DNA of 6,046 bases from JAKVKY01 sp964293585 (GCA_964293585.1 CAXYYS010000094.1:1-6046), one strand, 5' to 3'. Counted from the first letter of the stretch, positions 1 through 5,779 are shown. A program made the numbers and translations. Notes: a model not told the origin generated them from the letters alone.

Positions 1-449
1 CACATGCCCACCTTATTTAATAGTTCTACGCATTTTTTAGGACTCTGCTGCAAGTTAACCCCCAGGGCTTCCAGGCAGTCGGCCGTACCGCATTGGGAAG
101 AAGCAGCCCGGTTACCATGTTTAGCTACCTTCATTCCGCCAGCCGCACAAATCAAAGCCGCCGTGGTAGAAATATTAAAACTGTGGGCTCCATCGCCGCC
201 GGTACCTACGATTTCAAAAACCGGCAAATCCGTAACCACTTTCGTAGCATGTTCCCGCATGGCCGCAGCGCAGCCCGCGATTTCCACAATCGTCTCCGCC
301 TTGGTGCTCTTCGTGGACAACGCCGCCAGGAACGCCGCATTTTGCGTGGCCGAAGTTTCCCCGCTCATAATCTCATTCATCACCGTGTACGCTTCGTTGT
401 AAGTCAAATCCTCTTTGTTCACAATCTTTTCAATGGCCTGTCTGATCAT
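1..449 (-). CDS. trpD: Anthranilate phosphoribosyltransferase TrpD, N-terminal part (3' end outside window)
   Basis: Cytoplasmic enzyme of tryptophan biosynthesis that transfers phosphoribose from PRPP to anthranilate. The first 149 codons are visible; the family is usually about 335-345 residues, so roughly the C-terminal half or more lies beyond position 1. Seen in the translation: an N-terminal helical region (residues 1-70, starting MIRQAIEKIV), the PRPP-binding glycine loop GTGGDG at 82-87, NIST at 92-95, and KHGNRAASS at 110-118, all in the order and spacing of TrpD. The ATG at 449-447 is chosen because an AGGAGG-type Shine-Dalgarno site (458-464) lies 8 nt upstream. The gene is the first of its transcript: the preceding 350 bp hold a promoter and a tryptophan-type T-box, so expression should rise when tRNA-Trp is uncharged. 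No trpE or trpG precedes it, unlike the common trpEGDCFBA order. Family assignment is very secure. Confidence 0.97.
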   Translation of the reverse strand, partial: MIRQAIEKIVNKEDLTYNEAYTVMNEIMSGETSATQNAAFLAALSTKSTKAETIVEIAGCAAAMREHATKVVTDLPVFEIVGTGGDGAHSFNISTTAALICAAGGMKVAKHGNRAASSQCGTADCLEALGVNLQQSPKKCVELLNKVGM

Positions 450-468
450 TTTCTTTTCCTCCTCATTT

Positions 469-522
469 AAAAAAAATTACGGTTACCCATGTTAGCATGT
501 GCCGAACTATGGATAACCGTAA
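469..522 (-). terminator. Second intrinsic-terminator-like hairpin in the trpD leader, downstream of the T-box terminator
   Basis: On the minus strand, TTACGGTTATCCAT (522-509) pairs with ATGGGTAACCGTAA (490-477) over 14 bp with a single G-U pair. An 18-nt loop separates the arms, and inside it GTT/AAC and GC/GC can pair further. Eight T residues follow immediately (476-469), the layout of a strong rho-independent terminator. It lies between the T-box terminator and the trpD Shine-Dalgarno site (458-464), so any transcript that passes the T-box must also pass this hairpin before trpD. The hairpin does not cover the ribosome binding site. Structure is seen directly; whether it terminates, pauses or is itself controlled is inference. 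Confidence 0.75.
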
Positions 523-528
523 CCCAAT

Positions 529-561
529 AAAAAAACGCCTGTCCCTTGCAAGGACAGACGT
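529..561 (-). terminator. T-box terminator (competes with the antiterminator)
   Basis: On the minus strand ACGTCTGTCC (561-552) pairs with GGACAGGCGT (544-535), a 10-bp stem with one G-U pair and a short loop, followed by a run of seven T (535-529). Its 5' arm includes CCTTG, which can instead pair with CAAGG at the start of the T-box sequence (about 585-581) to form the antiterminator. This is the standard mutually exclusive arrangement in T-box leaders. Confidence 0.92.
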
Positions 562-806
562 CATAATATCTGCGGTACCACCTTGTACTGCACAAAATTG
601 TGCAGGTTGAGCAGAATGCTAACACATTCCTCGCTTTTAACGCAAGTGTCACGTTGCAGGATACTTTCAGTTACCTGATTTCGCTGCACCCTCGGTGGTC
701 CATTTGCCTGACTGCCGCTATCCGGTTCCCATCCTCCCGGACTCTCTGTAAGCACATCTTCTGACGTTATCTCCACCTCAACGGTTTCAAAGGTTTATGA
801 AGTTAT
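529..806 (-). promoter_or_regulatory. T-box riboswitch, tryptophan-type, upstream of trpD
   Basis: Transcribed on the minus strand as the trpD leader. The hallmark T-box sequence AAGGTGGTACCGCA is at 584-571, followed by the terminator at 561-529. Stem I features are visible: AGAGAG at 747-742, then TCCGG (741-737) pairing with CCGGA (725-721) around a loop containing a GATGGGAA (GNUG-like) motif. The best specifier is TGG at 702-700 in the context AAA-TGG-ACC, flanked by CCACC (698-694), which can pair with GGTGG (777-773) at the base of Stem I. UGG codes for Trp, matching the trpD gene downstream. A perfect 8-bp inverted repeat (605-588) sits just before the T-box sequence, where Stem III is expected. 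The base after TGG in the bulge is T, able to pair with a discriminator A or wobble with G. Uncharged tRNA-Trp should promote readthrough. The 5' boundary is inferred from the promoter. Confidence 0.93.
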
Positions 807-812
807 GAACAA

Positions 813-841
813 ATGTTAACACCATTATTTAGAATTGTCAA
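813..841 (-). promoter_or_regulatory. Promoter of the T-box/trpD transcript
   Basis: On the minus strand, a perfect -35 hexamer TTGACA (841-836) is followed after a 17-bp spacer by TAACAT (818-813), a 4/6 match to TATAAT. This places the start of transcription near 806, some 25 nt before the first paired element of T-box Stem I. The -35 box lies about 55 bp downstream of the MATE stop codon, so trpD has its own promoter and is not simply part of the MATE operon. Confidence 0.8.
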
Positions 842-895
842 GGCACGCGCAAAAATTGGATAAATCTTATCTTATTGTAAGTTTATAGTTTTTCT

Positions 896-2269
896 TCAAG
901 AATATTCCGGAGGCAGGTGGAGTTGGGCGTGCATTTTTTGCCAAAATGGAAGAAACAGGAAGATGGCCACCAGCATGGCGCTGAAATCGGCAATGGGTGT
1001 CGCCCAGACCGTACCATTAACCCCCAGCAGCGCGTTCATCATAAACATAAACGGAATATCTAACCCGCCTTTACGCAGCAGGGACAGGAACAAAGGCTGC
1101 ACTTTCATACCAACGGCCTGGAACATGGTGATGATGATCATCGTCACGGAGATGCACGGGCCGGTGATACAGATAATACGCTGAAAACGCTGGCCATATT
1201 CCACGGTCAGGGGATCGTCAATAAAGGCTCTGACAATCGGCTGCGCACAAGTAAGCAGGAAAACGGTACTCAGCACGGCTACGGCCAGGCTAAACAAAAA
1301 TGTCGTTTTTACAGCGGCCAGCATGCGTTTATAGTTTTTAGCAGAATAGTTATAACCAATGAGGGGCAGGACTCCCTGTGACATACCGGTGGCAATGGCA
1401 AAAGTCATCATATCCACTTTTTTGGCAATGCCGATACCGGCAACAGCTTCGTTACAGTAGGATGCCATCAGTACATTCAAGACAATATTGGAAAGCACCC
1501 CCATAATGTTCATCATACAGCTTGGCAATCCCACCAGCAGCACTTCACGGGGAATACGCATTTTAAGGGTATAATACTTCGGATTCCAGGTAATAACGGT
1601 ACTCTTGCGCTTACCGGAAATCAGGATAATAAAATAGCAAGTCGCAACTAAATTGGAAAGCATGGTAGCAATGGCGGCGCCGGCAATTTCCAGTCCCCAT
1701 ACCGAAATAAAAAGCGGGTCGAGGATGATGTTCAAAACCCCGCCCAGGGCCATACCAAAACTGGCTTGCTTGGCGTAACCTTCCGAACGCACAAGATGGG
1801 CAAAAAGAGCGTTCAGCACGGTAGGCACCGCGCCGACGGTGATCGTCCAGAAAATATACTGATAGCAGAAGTCATAAGTCTCTGCGTTAGCACCGATAGC
1901 CGGCAGGGCGAACGACCGGAAAATCATCAAGGCCATACCGTAACAAAGAGAAACCAGGCTGGCGGTCCAGATACTGAACGCCGCAGTCTTTTTCGCTTTT
2001 TCACGGTCACCGGCGCCCAGACATCTGGAAATCAGACTGGAACCACCAATCCCGAACAAGTTGGCCAGGCCTGTCAAAAAAATGAACAGCGGCATACACA
2101 GGGAAGTTGCCGCCACCTGGTTCGGATCACCCACCTGCCCGATAAAAAAAGTGTCCGCCATATTATAAATCACCGTGATCAGTTGGCTGATGACGGTGGG
2201 AACCACCAGCGCCACGACTGCTTTTTGCACGGGTGTTCTTTCAAAGAGTTCTGTGTTATCTATGTTCAT
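896..2269 (-). CDS. MATE-family multidrug/toxin efflux transporter
   Basis: Inner-membrane cation-coupled antiporter (MATE family), predicted to export drugs or other organic compounds; the substrate cannot be read from sequence. The 457-residue product matches the family's usual 440-460 and shows about twelve hydrophobic segments. The N-terminal signature TVIYNMADTFFIG is at about 32-44, with the conserved acidic D39 in TM1. LFGIGGSSLISRCLGAG follows at 71-87 and GGVLNIILDPLFI at 176-188, both typical of MATE proteins. The ATG at 2269-2267 (MNIDNTELF) is chosen because it leaves a normal short tail before TM1; an upstream reading to 2392 would run through the tetR gene. The start overlaps the end of tetR by 14 nt and has no good Shine-Dalgarno, which suggests translational coupling. 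It should be derepressed together with tetR. No convincing terminator follows the stop codon; only a weak 5-bp hairpin is seen near 858-870. Confidence 0.95.
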   Translation of the reverse strand: MNIDNTELFERTPVQKAVVALVVPTVISQLITVIYNMADTFFIGQVGDPNQVAATSLCMPLFIFLTGLANLFGIGGSSLISRCLGAGDREKAKKTAAFSIWTASLVSLCYGMALMIFRSFALPAIGANAETYDFCYQYIFWTITVGAVPTVLNALFAHLVRSEGYAKQASFGMALGGVLNIILDPLFISVWGLEIAGAAIATMLSNLVATCYFIILISGKRKSTVITWNPKYYTLKMRIPREVLLVGLPSCMMNIMGVLSNIVLNVLMASYCNEAVAGIGIAKKVDMMTFAIATGMSQGVLPLIGYNYSAKNYKRMLAAVKTTFLFSLAVAVLSTVFLLTCAQPIVRAFIDDPLTVEYGQRFQRIICITGPCISVTMIIITMFQAVGMKVQPLFLSLLRKGGLDIPFMFMMNALLGVNGTVWATPIADFSAMLVAIFLFLPFWQKMHAQLHLPPEYS

Positions 2270-2843
2270 GATGTTTCTTGCCAATGTTTTGCAGGCTGTC
2301 CGCCACACATTGAATGGCCAGCCGATAACTCTCGTTTTTATTAACGGGGAAATGAGAAAAACCGCCTGCTTCCTCATGGGCAACAAAGCCATGCATCATG
2401 CTACGCAAAATTCTCTGCCAGTGCATCTGTTCTACTTTATTTAATCCGTAACCGGAAAGCACCTGCAAAATAGGTTCCGTAATCTGGCCTGCCGCTCTTT
2501 CCAAGACTTCATTTTCCGATTTTTGCAGACTCATGATCACCCGATACAACTCGTTGTGTTCTTTAGCAAAAGCACGATAGGCGGCAGCGATGGCAAATAA
2601 AGCTTCCTTTTTTTCTTTGCCAGCGATGGCCTGTTTTTCACTGGCTACCATCTGCGCAACTGCCGCAAGACCTACTTCCGTAAAGAGAACATCTAAGCTT
2701 TCCACATGATTATAAAGCGAGGCCGTTTTAACATTGAGACTTTTAGCCAGTTCACTCATCGAAAAAGCGGCATAGCCTCTTTCTTCAATAAATCTGACGG
2801 ACGCCTCCACGACGCTGTGCTTATTTAATCCCTGACGCGGCAT
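2256..2843 (-). CDS. TetR-family transcriptional repressor, with WHG-like C-terminal domain
   Basis: A 195-residue one-component regulator, likely a homodimeric repressor of its own operon and so of the MATE pump. The N-terminal TetR DNA-binding domain spans about residues 8-55, with the helix-turn-helix at 27-48 (FSMSELAKSLNVKTASLYNHV), a very typical TetR motif. The C-terminal ligand/dimer region carries AYRAFAKEHNELYRVIM (88-104) and a segment around 141-161 with HG in a hydrophobic context, as in TetR proteins with a WHG-type C-terminal domain. The domain subtype is inferred by eye. The ATG at 2843-2841 has GAGGTG (2854-2849) 5 nt upstream. The promoter and a 47-bp palindromic operator lie directly before the Shine-Dalgarno, implying tight autoregulation. 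The effector molecule is unknown; a substrate of the adjacent MATE exporter is the obvious candidate. Confidence 0.94.
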   Translation of the reverse strand: MPRQGLNKHSVVEASVRFIEERGYAAFSMSELAKSLNVKTASLYNHVESLDVLFTEVGLAAVAQMVASEKQAIAGKEKKEALFAIAAAYRAFAKEHNELYRVIMSLQKSENEVLERAAGQITEPILQVLSGYGLNKVEQMHWQRILRSMMHGFVAHEEAGGFSHFPVNKNESYRLAIQCVADSLQNIGKKHHEHR

Positions 2844-2853
2844 ATTATCACCT

Positions 2854-2900
2854 CAAAACTAATACCTTTAGTTTATTATAAACTAAAGGTATTAGTTTTG
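2854..2900. promoter_or_regulatory. Perfect 47-bp palindrome, likely double TetR operator
   Basis: Positions 2854-2876 and 2878-2900 are exact reverse complements of 23 nt each around a single central base (T2877). Each half contains its own smaller palindrome of the form AAACTAA-N5-TTAGTTT: 2856-2874 (centre 2865, N5 = TACCT) and 2880-2898 (centre 2889, N5 = AGGTA). The two sub-sites are thus 24 bp apart centre to centre. The whole element overlaps the end of the -35 box, the spacer, the -10 box and the start site of the tetR-MATE promoter, and touches the tetR Shine-Dalgarno. Two 19-bp dyads suit binding of two TetR dimers that would block RNA polymerase. The symmetry is seen directly; the binding protein is inferred from position. 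Confidence 0.85.
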
Positions 2901-2904
2901 TCAA
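2875..2904 (-). promoter_or_regulatory. Consensus promoter of the tetR-MATE operon
   Basis: On the minus strand TTGACA (2904-2899) and TATAAT (2880-2875) both match the sigma-A consensus exactly and are separated by 18 bp. Transcription should begin near 2868, giving a leader of about 25 nt before the tetR ATG. A promoter this strong fused with an operator is consistent with tight repression and high induced expression. The lysR stop codon lies only about 25 bp upstream of the -35 box. Confidence 0.88.
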
Positions 2905-2927
2905 ATAAGCGACCTAGGGAGAAAGCT

Positions 2928-3806
2928 CTAAGCCTCCGGATATTTAGCTTTCACAAACTGAATAAATTTTTGCATGGACGGATAGCGTGACTTATCCCGT
3001 GCCCAGACAAGATTAATATAGGCTGCCGGAAACTGCTTGACGCGGAGGGGAACAAGATTTGTCTCTTCGGCGGCAAATTCTTCTGAAAGAAAACCGACTG
3101 CCACACCCGAACGGATATATTCCAGGATGGTAAACACCTGGTTGGTCTGATGCAGAACAAAGGGTTGGATGCCACTAAGGTTGAACATCCGTCTGATATA
3201 TTTCGCCTGACCAAAATGATTAGAAAAGAGCACCAGCGGAACCTGTGCCAGTTCGCAGATGTCAACCGTTTTCTTGCCAGCCAGAGGACTGTCCTTCGCA
3301 ACAAAAAGGTCCAGATGACTCTTTTTAAGAATATAGTATTTGTAATTTTCTTCGGGAAGATGATTAGTAACACATAAGGCAAAATCAAGCTCGTGTTGAT
3401 CTAAAAGGTCATACAGAACAGGGGCCGTCTCTTCCGTAATCTGCATTTCTATATCAGGAAAGGCTTTCAGAAAATCCCGATGCAGGTGTGAAAAGACGGT
3501 ATTACCGCACATGGGGACAACGCCAACTTTCAAGATGGCTTTGCCGCAGGCAAGCGAATGGGCCGTCCTATCAAGCTCATGAAAATGTTCCATAAGCTTT
3601 TGCGCGCTTTCCAGCAAAAGCTCTCCTTCTTTGGTAATAACTATATTGTTGTGGTTGCGTTCAAACAGGGCTACCCCGCATTCTTCCTCCAATTCCCGCA
3701 TAGATTTGGAGATGCCGGGCTGAGAAATGTGTAATTCTGCCGCTGCCTTGGAAAAGTTTTGGTATTTACATACGGCAATAAAATATTCTACCTGTGTTAT
3801 CGTCAT
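2928..3806 (-). CDS. LysR-family regulator, probable activator of the divergent malolactic enzyme gene (MleR-like)
   Basis: A 292-residue LysR-type transcriptional regulator of normal family length. The N-terminal winged HTH covers about residues 1-60: TQVEYFIAVCKYQNFSKAAAELHISQPGISKSMRELEEE, with helix-turn-helix at about 16-37, then LFER and a wing. A linker helix follows at about 60-88, and a periplasmic-binding-protein-like effector domain (about 90-290) starts at KVGVVPMCGN. The start at 3806 is preceded by a GGTAGG-type ribosome binding site. The gene is divergent from malolactic enzyme with a 191-bp gap, the classic layout of a LysR regulator and its target. In lactic acid bacteria a LysR protein, MleR, activates mleS in this way; the effector (malate) is inferred, so no symbol is given. 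No clear terminator separates it from the tetR promoter downstream, other than the large palindrome itself. Confidence 0.93.
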   Translation of the reverse strand: MTITQVEYFIAVCKYQNFSKAAAELHISQPGISKSMRELEEECGVALFERNHNNIVITKEGELLLESAQKLMEHFHELDRTAHSLACGKAILKVGVVPMCGNTVFSHLHRDFLKAFPDIEMQITEETAPVLYDLLDQHELDFALCVTNHLPEENYKYYILKKSHLDLFVAKDSPLAGKKTVDICELAQVPLVLFSNHFGQAKYIRRMFNLSGIQPFVLHQTNQVFTILEYIRSGVAVGFLSEEFAAEETNLVPLRVKQFPAAYINLVWARDKSRYPSMQKFIQFVKAKYPEA

Positions 3807-3864
3807 GTTCCTACCTTCTTCCAGCCATTATTTGAATTACCAACGAGATATTTTTTCTGTACTT

Positions 3865-3894
3865 ATTATAACAAAAAGTTTGTGTGGTAAACAA
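3865..3894 (-). promoter_or_regulatory. Likely lysR promoter (extended -10)
   Basis: On the minus strand TATAAT (3870-3865) is preceded by TGT (3873-3871), making a TGnTATAAT extended -10. The best -35 at an 18-bp spacer is TTGTTT (3894-3889), a poor match, as is common for extended -10 promoters. The -35 position lies inside the candidate LysR box at 3885-3897, so LysR binding there would repress its own gene. Confidence 0.65.
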
Positions 3895-3897
3895 CCA
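3885..3897. promoter_or_regulatory. Candidate LysR-type binding site (T-N11-A dyad)
   Basis: TGGTAAACAACCA is an interrupted dyad (TGGT-N5-ACCA) that fits the T-N11-A form of LysR boxes. It ends 5 bp before the -35 box of the malolactic enzyme promoter and overlaps the weak -35 of lysR, the position expected for a regulator that activates one gene and represses its own. The dyad is short and could occur by chance, so the assignment rests mainly on placement. Confidence 0.45.
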
Positions 3898-3902
3898 GGT
3901 AT

Positions 3903-3931
3903 TTCACAAAAAGAATTTTTTAGCCTATATT
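3903..3931 (+). promoter_or_regulatory. Promoter of the malolactic enzyme gene
   Basis: TTCACA (3903-3908, 5/6 to TTGACA) and TATATT (3926-3931, 5/6 to TATAAT) are 17 bp apart. The start of transcription should fall near 3938, leaving an untranslated leader of about 60 nt that contains a small hairpin, CTATT-gga-AATAG (3966-3978), right before the Shine-Dalgarno. This promoter also argues against translation beginning at 3884, which lies upstream of it. Confidence 0.7.
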
Positions 3932-3997
3932 TACATTAGTAATCAAGGTAAGCAGCATAAGGCAACTATTGGAAATAGAGAAGGAAGGAAAAGAACT

Positions 3998-5632
3998 ATG
4001 AAAAAAGGTTATGAACTGTTGAATGATCCGTTTTTAAACAAAGGTACGGCCTTTACTGAGGAAGAACGGGAAAAATTTGATTTGATAGGCATCCTTCCTC
4101 CTACGGTACAAACTTTGGACCTACAGGCGCAGCAGGCATATGAGAATGTTGAGAAGAAGCCTGACGTAAGTGAGAAGCGCCATTATTTGATGAATATTTT
4201 CAGCCGTAATCGTACGCTGTTCTTCTATTTATTCTCTCAGCATGTCAAGGAATTTATGCCCATCGTGTATGACCCCGGCATTGCAGAAAGCATCCGCCAC
4301 TACAACGAATTTTTCATCACGCCGCAAAACGCTGCCTATCTGACAGTTAATCATCCGGAGCAGATGGAAAAGACCATCTTTAATGCCGCTGAAAACAGGG
4401 ATATTGAATTAATTGTCGTCACGGATGCGGAAGCAATTCTGGGAATCGGCGACTGGGGAACCAATGGCGTCAGCATTGCCACCGGTAAGCTGATGGTCTA
4501 TACGGCCGCTGCAGGCATTGACCCCGCCAAGGTACTCCCTGTGGTTATTGATTCCGGTACCGCAAGACAAAGCCTGCTGGATAACCCTCTTTATCTTGGT
4601 CTGCATCAAAAAAGGATCAAAGGCAGTGCTTACTATAACTTTATCGATCAGTTCGTGGAACTGGTCGAAAGACTATTTCCGCATCTGTATCTGCACTTTG
4701 AAGATTTTGGCAGGGACAATGCTGCCAACCTTCTCAATAAATATGTCCACAAGTATCCTGTTTTTAATGATGATATTGAAGGTACCGGTATCATAACTCT
4801 CGCAGGAATCCTGGGCAGCTTAAATATTTCTCAGGAAAAGCTTAGCGAACAAAGATACATGTGTTTTGGCGCCGGTACAGCCGGCTGCGGTATCGTCAAA
4901 AGAATCTACCAGGAAATGCTTGACCAGGGCTTACCTGCCAGCGAAGCCCAAAAACGGTTTTATCTGGTGGACAAGCAGGGTTTATTGTTCGAGGACATGG
5001 AGGATTTAACCCCTGAGCAAAAACCTTTTGCCAGGAAGAGAAATGAATTTGCCAACGCTAAGGAGCTCACAACCTTGGCGGCAGCCGTCAAAGCAATCCA
5101 TCCCACCATCCTGGTGGGTACTTCAACACAAGGCGGAACCTTTACGAAAGAGATTGTAACCGAGATGGCATCACATACCAGGCGTCCGATTATTTTCCCG
5201 CTGAGCAATCCTACTGAACTTGCAGAAGCCAAGGCGGAAGACCTGATTAACTGGACAGACGGCCGCGCCCTGGTAGCTACAGGCATTCCCTCCTCACCGG
5301 TACAATACAAGGGTACTACTTATGAAATCGGCCAGGCTAACAATGCGCTTATTTATCCCGGTATCGGGCTTGGCATTATTGCCTCAGGGTCTAAATTACT
5401 GACCGACCGTATGATTTCCGTAGCCGCACATTCCATAGGCGGCATCGTGAATGCCACTGCTGCCGGTGCAGCCGTTCTTCCCCCTGTTTCCCTGCTGACG
5501 GAATTCTCTGAGACTGTTGCAGCTGCCGTGGCCGGCGAAGCTGTAGCAGAAGGCTTAAACAGAGTACAATTTACAGATCCCCTGGCCTGTGTCAAAGCAC
5601 AGAAATGGATTCCGGCCTATTCGAAAAATTGA
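3998..5632 (+). CDS. mleA: Malolactic enzyme (NAD/Mn-dependent L-malate to L-lactate + CO2)
   Basis: Cytoplasmic enzyme of the malic-enzyme superfamily. The 544-residue length and the sequence resemble lactic acid bacterial malolactic enzymes (about 540) more than E. coli-type NAD-malic enzyme. Supporting stretches are LNDPFLNKGTAFT (8-20), NAAYLTVN (111-118), FGAGTAGCGIV (290-300), DKQGLLFEDMEDLTPEQKP (325-343), ILVGTST (371-377), NWTDGRALVATGIP (418-431) and the KWIPAY tail. Likely active-site residues are Y91 in MPIVYDPG and K205 in GLHQKR, with metal ligands E235, D236 and D259 in FEDFGRDNAAN and FNDDIEGT. NAD binding is by GAGTAG (291-296). Oddities are E261, where the family usually has Q (NDDIQGT), and QANN at 446-449, usually QGNN. 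The ATG at 3998 follows AAGGAAGG (3981-3988); longer readings to 3884 would cross the promoter. Malate decarboxylation consumes a proton and supports pH homeostasis and energy from malate uptake. No malate transporter is in the window. NAD-malic enzyme activity is the main alternative. Confidence 0.93.
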   Translation: MKKGYELLNDPFLNKGTAFTEEEREKFDLIGILPPTVQTLDLQAQQAYENVEKKPDVSEKRHYLMNIFSRNRTLFFYLFSQHVKEFMPIVYDPGIAESIRHYNEFFITPQNAAYLTVNHPEQMEKTIFNAAENRDIELIVVTDAEAILGIGDWGTNGVSIATGKLMVYTAAAGIDPAKVLPVVIDSGTARQSLLDNPLYLGLHQKRIKGSAYYNFIDQFVELVERLFPHLYLHFEDFGRDNAANLLNKYVHKYPVFNDDIEGTGIITLAGILGSLNISQEKLSEQRYMCFGAGTAGCGIVKRIYQEMLDQGLPASEAQKRFYLVDKQGLLFEDMEDLTPEQKPFARKRNEFANAKELTTLAAAVKAIHPTILVGTSTQGGTFTKEIVTEMASHTRRPIIFPLSNPTELAEAKAEDLINWTDGRALVATGIPSSPVQYKGTTYEIGQANNALIYPGIGLGIIASGSKLLTDRMISVAAHSIGGIVNATAAGAAVLPPVSLLTEFSETVAAAVAGEAVAEGLNRVQFTDPLACVKAQKWIPAYSKN

Positions 5633-5652
5633 ATTATGCAGACACTAAAAAA

Positions 5653-5699
5653 CACCTGTCCTCAGGGTACCTTTCCGGACCCCTGGGCAGGTGCTTTTT
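5653..5699 (+). terminator. Intrinsic terminator of the malolactic enzyme gene (possibly bidirectional)
   Basis: CACCTG (5653-5658), CC (5660-5661) and CAGGG (5663-5667) pair with CCCTG (5681-5685), GG (5686-5687) and CAGGTG (5688-5693), giving 13 bp with two single-base bulges. A T5 run follows at 5695-5699. It begins 20 bp after the stop codon. The opposite strand ends the same stem with a T6 run (5652-5647), so it may also act as a back-up terminator for the convergent gene at 5780-6046. Confidence 0.88.
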
Positions 5700-5738
5700 G
5701 CGAATTTGCTTTTGTTTCCGCCGTCAGACGTAAGATTT

Positions 5739-5773
5739 AAAAACGGAGTTTAGGATTGTCCCTAAACCCCGTT
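5739..5773 (-). terminator. Intrinsic terminator of the DtxR-like gene
   Basis: On the minus strand AACGGGGTTTAGG (5773-5761) pairs with CCTAAACTCCGTT (5754-5742), 13 bp with one G-U pair and a 6-nt loop, followed by T5 (5743-5739). It begins 6 bp after the stop codon at 5780. On the plus strand the G-U pair becomes an A/C mismatch, so the element is better suited to the minus-strand transcript. The bases between this hairpin and the one at 5653-5699 (5700-5738) show no other feature. Confidence 0.85.
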
Positions 5774-5779
5774 GTACTT

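Noticed and set aside
561..776. 71-codon open frame on the minus strand inside the trp leader, possible leader peptide
   Set aside because: It lies over the T-box Stem I to antiterminator region, whose base composition is explained by RNA structure. It has no tandem Trp codons and no good ribosome binding site, and a T-box does not use a leader peptide.
850..878. Terminator for the MATE gene (GATAA-N3-TTATC hairpin followed by T5 on the minus strand)
   Set aside because: The stem has only 5 AT-rich pairs with a 3-nt loop, too weak to support a terminator call.
1766..2344. 192-codon open frame on the plus strand opposite the MATE gene
   Set aside because: The opposite strand encodes a clear MATE protein with conserved motifs. 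This frame is rich in His, Gln and Arg, has no recognisable domain and is an antisense shadow.
2270..2392. Longer MATE start at 2392
   Set aside because: It lies within the tetR coding region and adds about 41 residues without similarity to MATE proteins; the 2269 start gives the standard tail before TM1.
3884..3997. N-terminal extension of malolactic enzyme by 38 residues, starting at 3884
   Set aside because: The extension crosses the -35/-10 promoter (3903-3931), is unlike the family's N terminus and lacks a ribosome binding site. The ATG at 3998 has AAGGAAGG upstream and gives the usual length.
4960..5595. Minus-strand open frames of 116 and 80 codons opposite the malolactic enzyme gene
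   Set aside because: They lie opposite a strongly conserved coding region, have no recognisable domain, and are antisense artefacts.
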